From NCBI GenBank assembly GCA_900472625.1, contig UCIT01000060.1:118023-182022 (forward strand): a stretch of DNA of 64,000 nucleotides, in the 5' to 3' direction. Every line of letters begins with the position of its first letter. Positions within the stretch are counted from its first letter, which is position 1. Both the position numbers and the translations under genes were made by a program. This document shows positions 63,630 to 64,000 of this stretch, piece after piece. Under the pieces are notes generated by a model that did not search any database, was not told the origin of the DNA, and worked only from the letters and a program-made list of their open reading frames with translations. This DNA is from Hyphomicrobiales bacterium. GTDB taxonomy: Bacteria > Pseudomonadota > Alphaproteobacteria > Rhizobiales > Rhizobiaceae.

Positions 63630-64000
63630 CCCCCCCGATAGATGAGCCTGATGAGGAAGCGTCTATTGTGCGTCTATTGTTGCCTTGGCGGATACGTCTG
63701 AGAAGATCATGCGCCGGCGCCCACGGGTGTCCGACAAAGCAGTTCGCGAACGCCGGGAGCTTGATCCTGGCTCCTGCTGCCCGGAATGCGGAGGTGAATT
63801 GCGTCTTGTCGGGGAGGACACAAGCGAAATCCTCGACATGATTGCAGCGCAGATGAAGGTGATCGAGGTCGCCCGATTGAAGAAGTCCTGCCGCTTCTGC
63901 GAGAAAATGGTCCAGATGGCAGCACCCAGCCGCCCGATCCCTGGCAGCATGGCCGGCGCTGGCCTCTTGGCCTACATTCTGGTGTCGAAGTTCGATGACC
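63630..64000 (+). mobile_element. IS66-family transposase (TnpC) fragment, runs off the window
   Basis: The frame from the ATG at 63709 reads RRRPRVSDKAVRERRELDPG, a zinc-ribbon CPECGGELRLVGEDTSEIL, then KKSCRFCEKMVQMAAPSRPI and GAGLLAYILVSKF, the N-terminal third of IS66 TnpC. Upstream, DEPDEEASIV is in another frame, and an 11-base tandem duplication at 63659-63680 causes the shift. Removing one copy gives a single frame. The gene continues beyond base 64000. Confidence 0.8.
63659..63680 (+). repeat. 11-bp tandem duplication inside IS66 tnpC
   Basis: GCGTCTATTGT occurs twice back to back. Since 11 is not a multiple of three, it shifts the transposase reading frame. Without one copy the reading continues from DEPDEEASIV directly into ALADTSEKIMRRRPR. 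Confidence 0.9.

Overview
The window looks like an accessory replicon (conjugative plasmid or megaplasmid) of a Rhizobiaceae bacterium (Rhizobium/Agrobacterium/Ensifer-like). The evidence is high-GC coding sequence, a TraR/TraM quorum-sensing module, the traHBFA-oriT-traCDG layout of Ti and symbiotic plasmids, plasmid families such as DUF736, DUF1419 and DUF3991/TOPRIM, and many ABC-transporter catabolic operons. No repABC, traI, trb operon, rRNA or tRNA was seen.

Layout. (1) 1-4.8 kb: a sugar uptake locus, with a ROK repressor and a Gfo/Idh/MocA oxidoreductase divergent from a binding protein and two permeases. (2) 4.8-8.0 kb: a TPP-riboswitch-controlled thiamine salvage operon, thiM-thiE-thiD plus an SDR. 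(3) 8.0-12.4 kb: an Lrp-type regulator divergent from bifunctional putA. (4) 12.5-18.8 kb: two small regulatory or phage-like genes, an agmatinase-family ureohydrolase, a dead HutC/GntR regulator and a complete polar amino-acid ABC transporter. (5) 18.9-27.6 kb: two divergent transcription units with RidA, RpiR, SDR, a GH20 hexosaminidase and an M81 peptidase on one side, and an NTF2-like protein, a second M81 peptidase and a D-threonine-aldolase-like enzyme on the other. This looks like a catabolic system for an amino-sugar or D-amino-acid conjugate. (6) 27.6-33.1 kb: envelope and hypothetical genes, several of them broken, ending in an internally deleted IS30 transposase. (7) 33.2-43.7 kb: the conjugation region. 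traR, traH, traA, traC, traD and an HU gene are intact. traM, traB, traF, traG, a secreted nuclease and a WGR protein carry frameshifts. oriT and a perfect tra box lie between traA and traC. (8) 43.7-49.2 kb: plasmid housekeeping genes, a truncated strawberry-notch-like helicase and a candidate sRNA. (9) 49.8-55.4 kb: an orphan AbiEi antitoxin, a nucleotide cyclase, an OmpA lipoprotein, an L,D-transpeptidase and a trmL fragment. (10) 56.6-64 kb: a defence island with an integrase remnant, a KAP P-loop NTPase, a divergent Gabija-like OLD nuclease/UvrD helicase pair, a complete AbiE-type toxin-antitoxin pair and an IS66 transposase broken by an 11-bp tandem duplication.

A striking global feature is that reading-frame lesions (mostly single-base indels) cluster in 28.4-64 kb, whereas almost all of the first 28 kb is intact. 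This is either real decay of a mating system and island or locally poor consensus; raw reads would decide.
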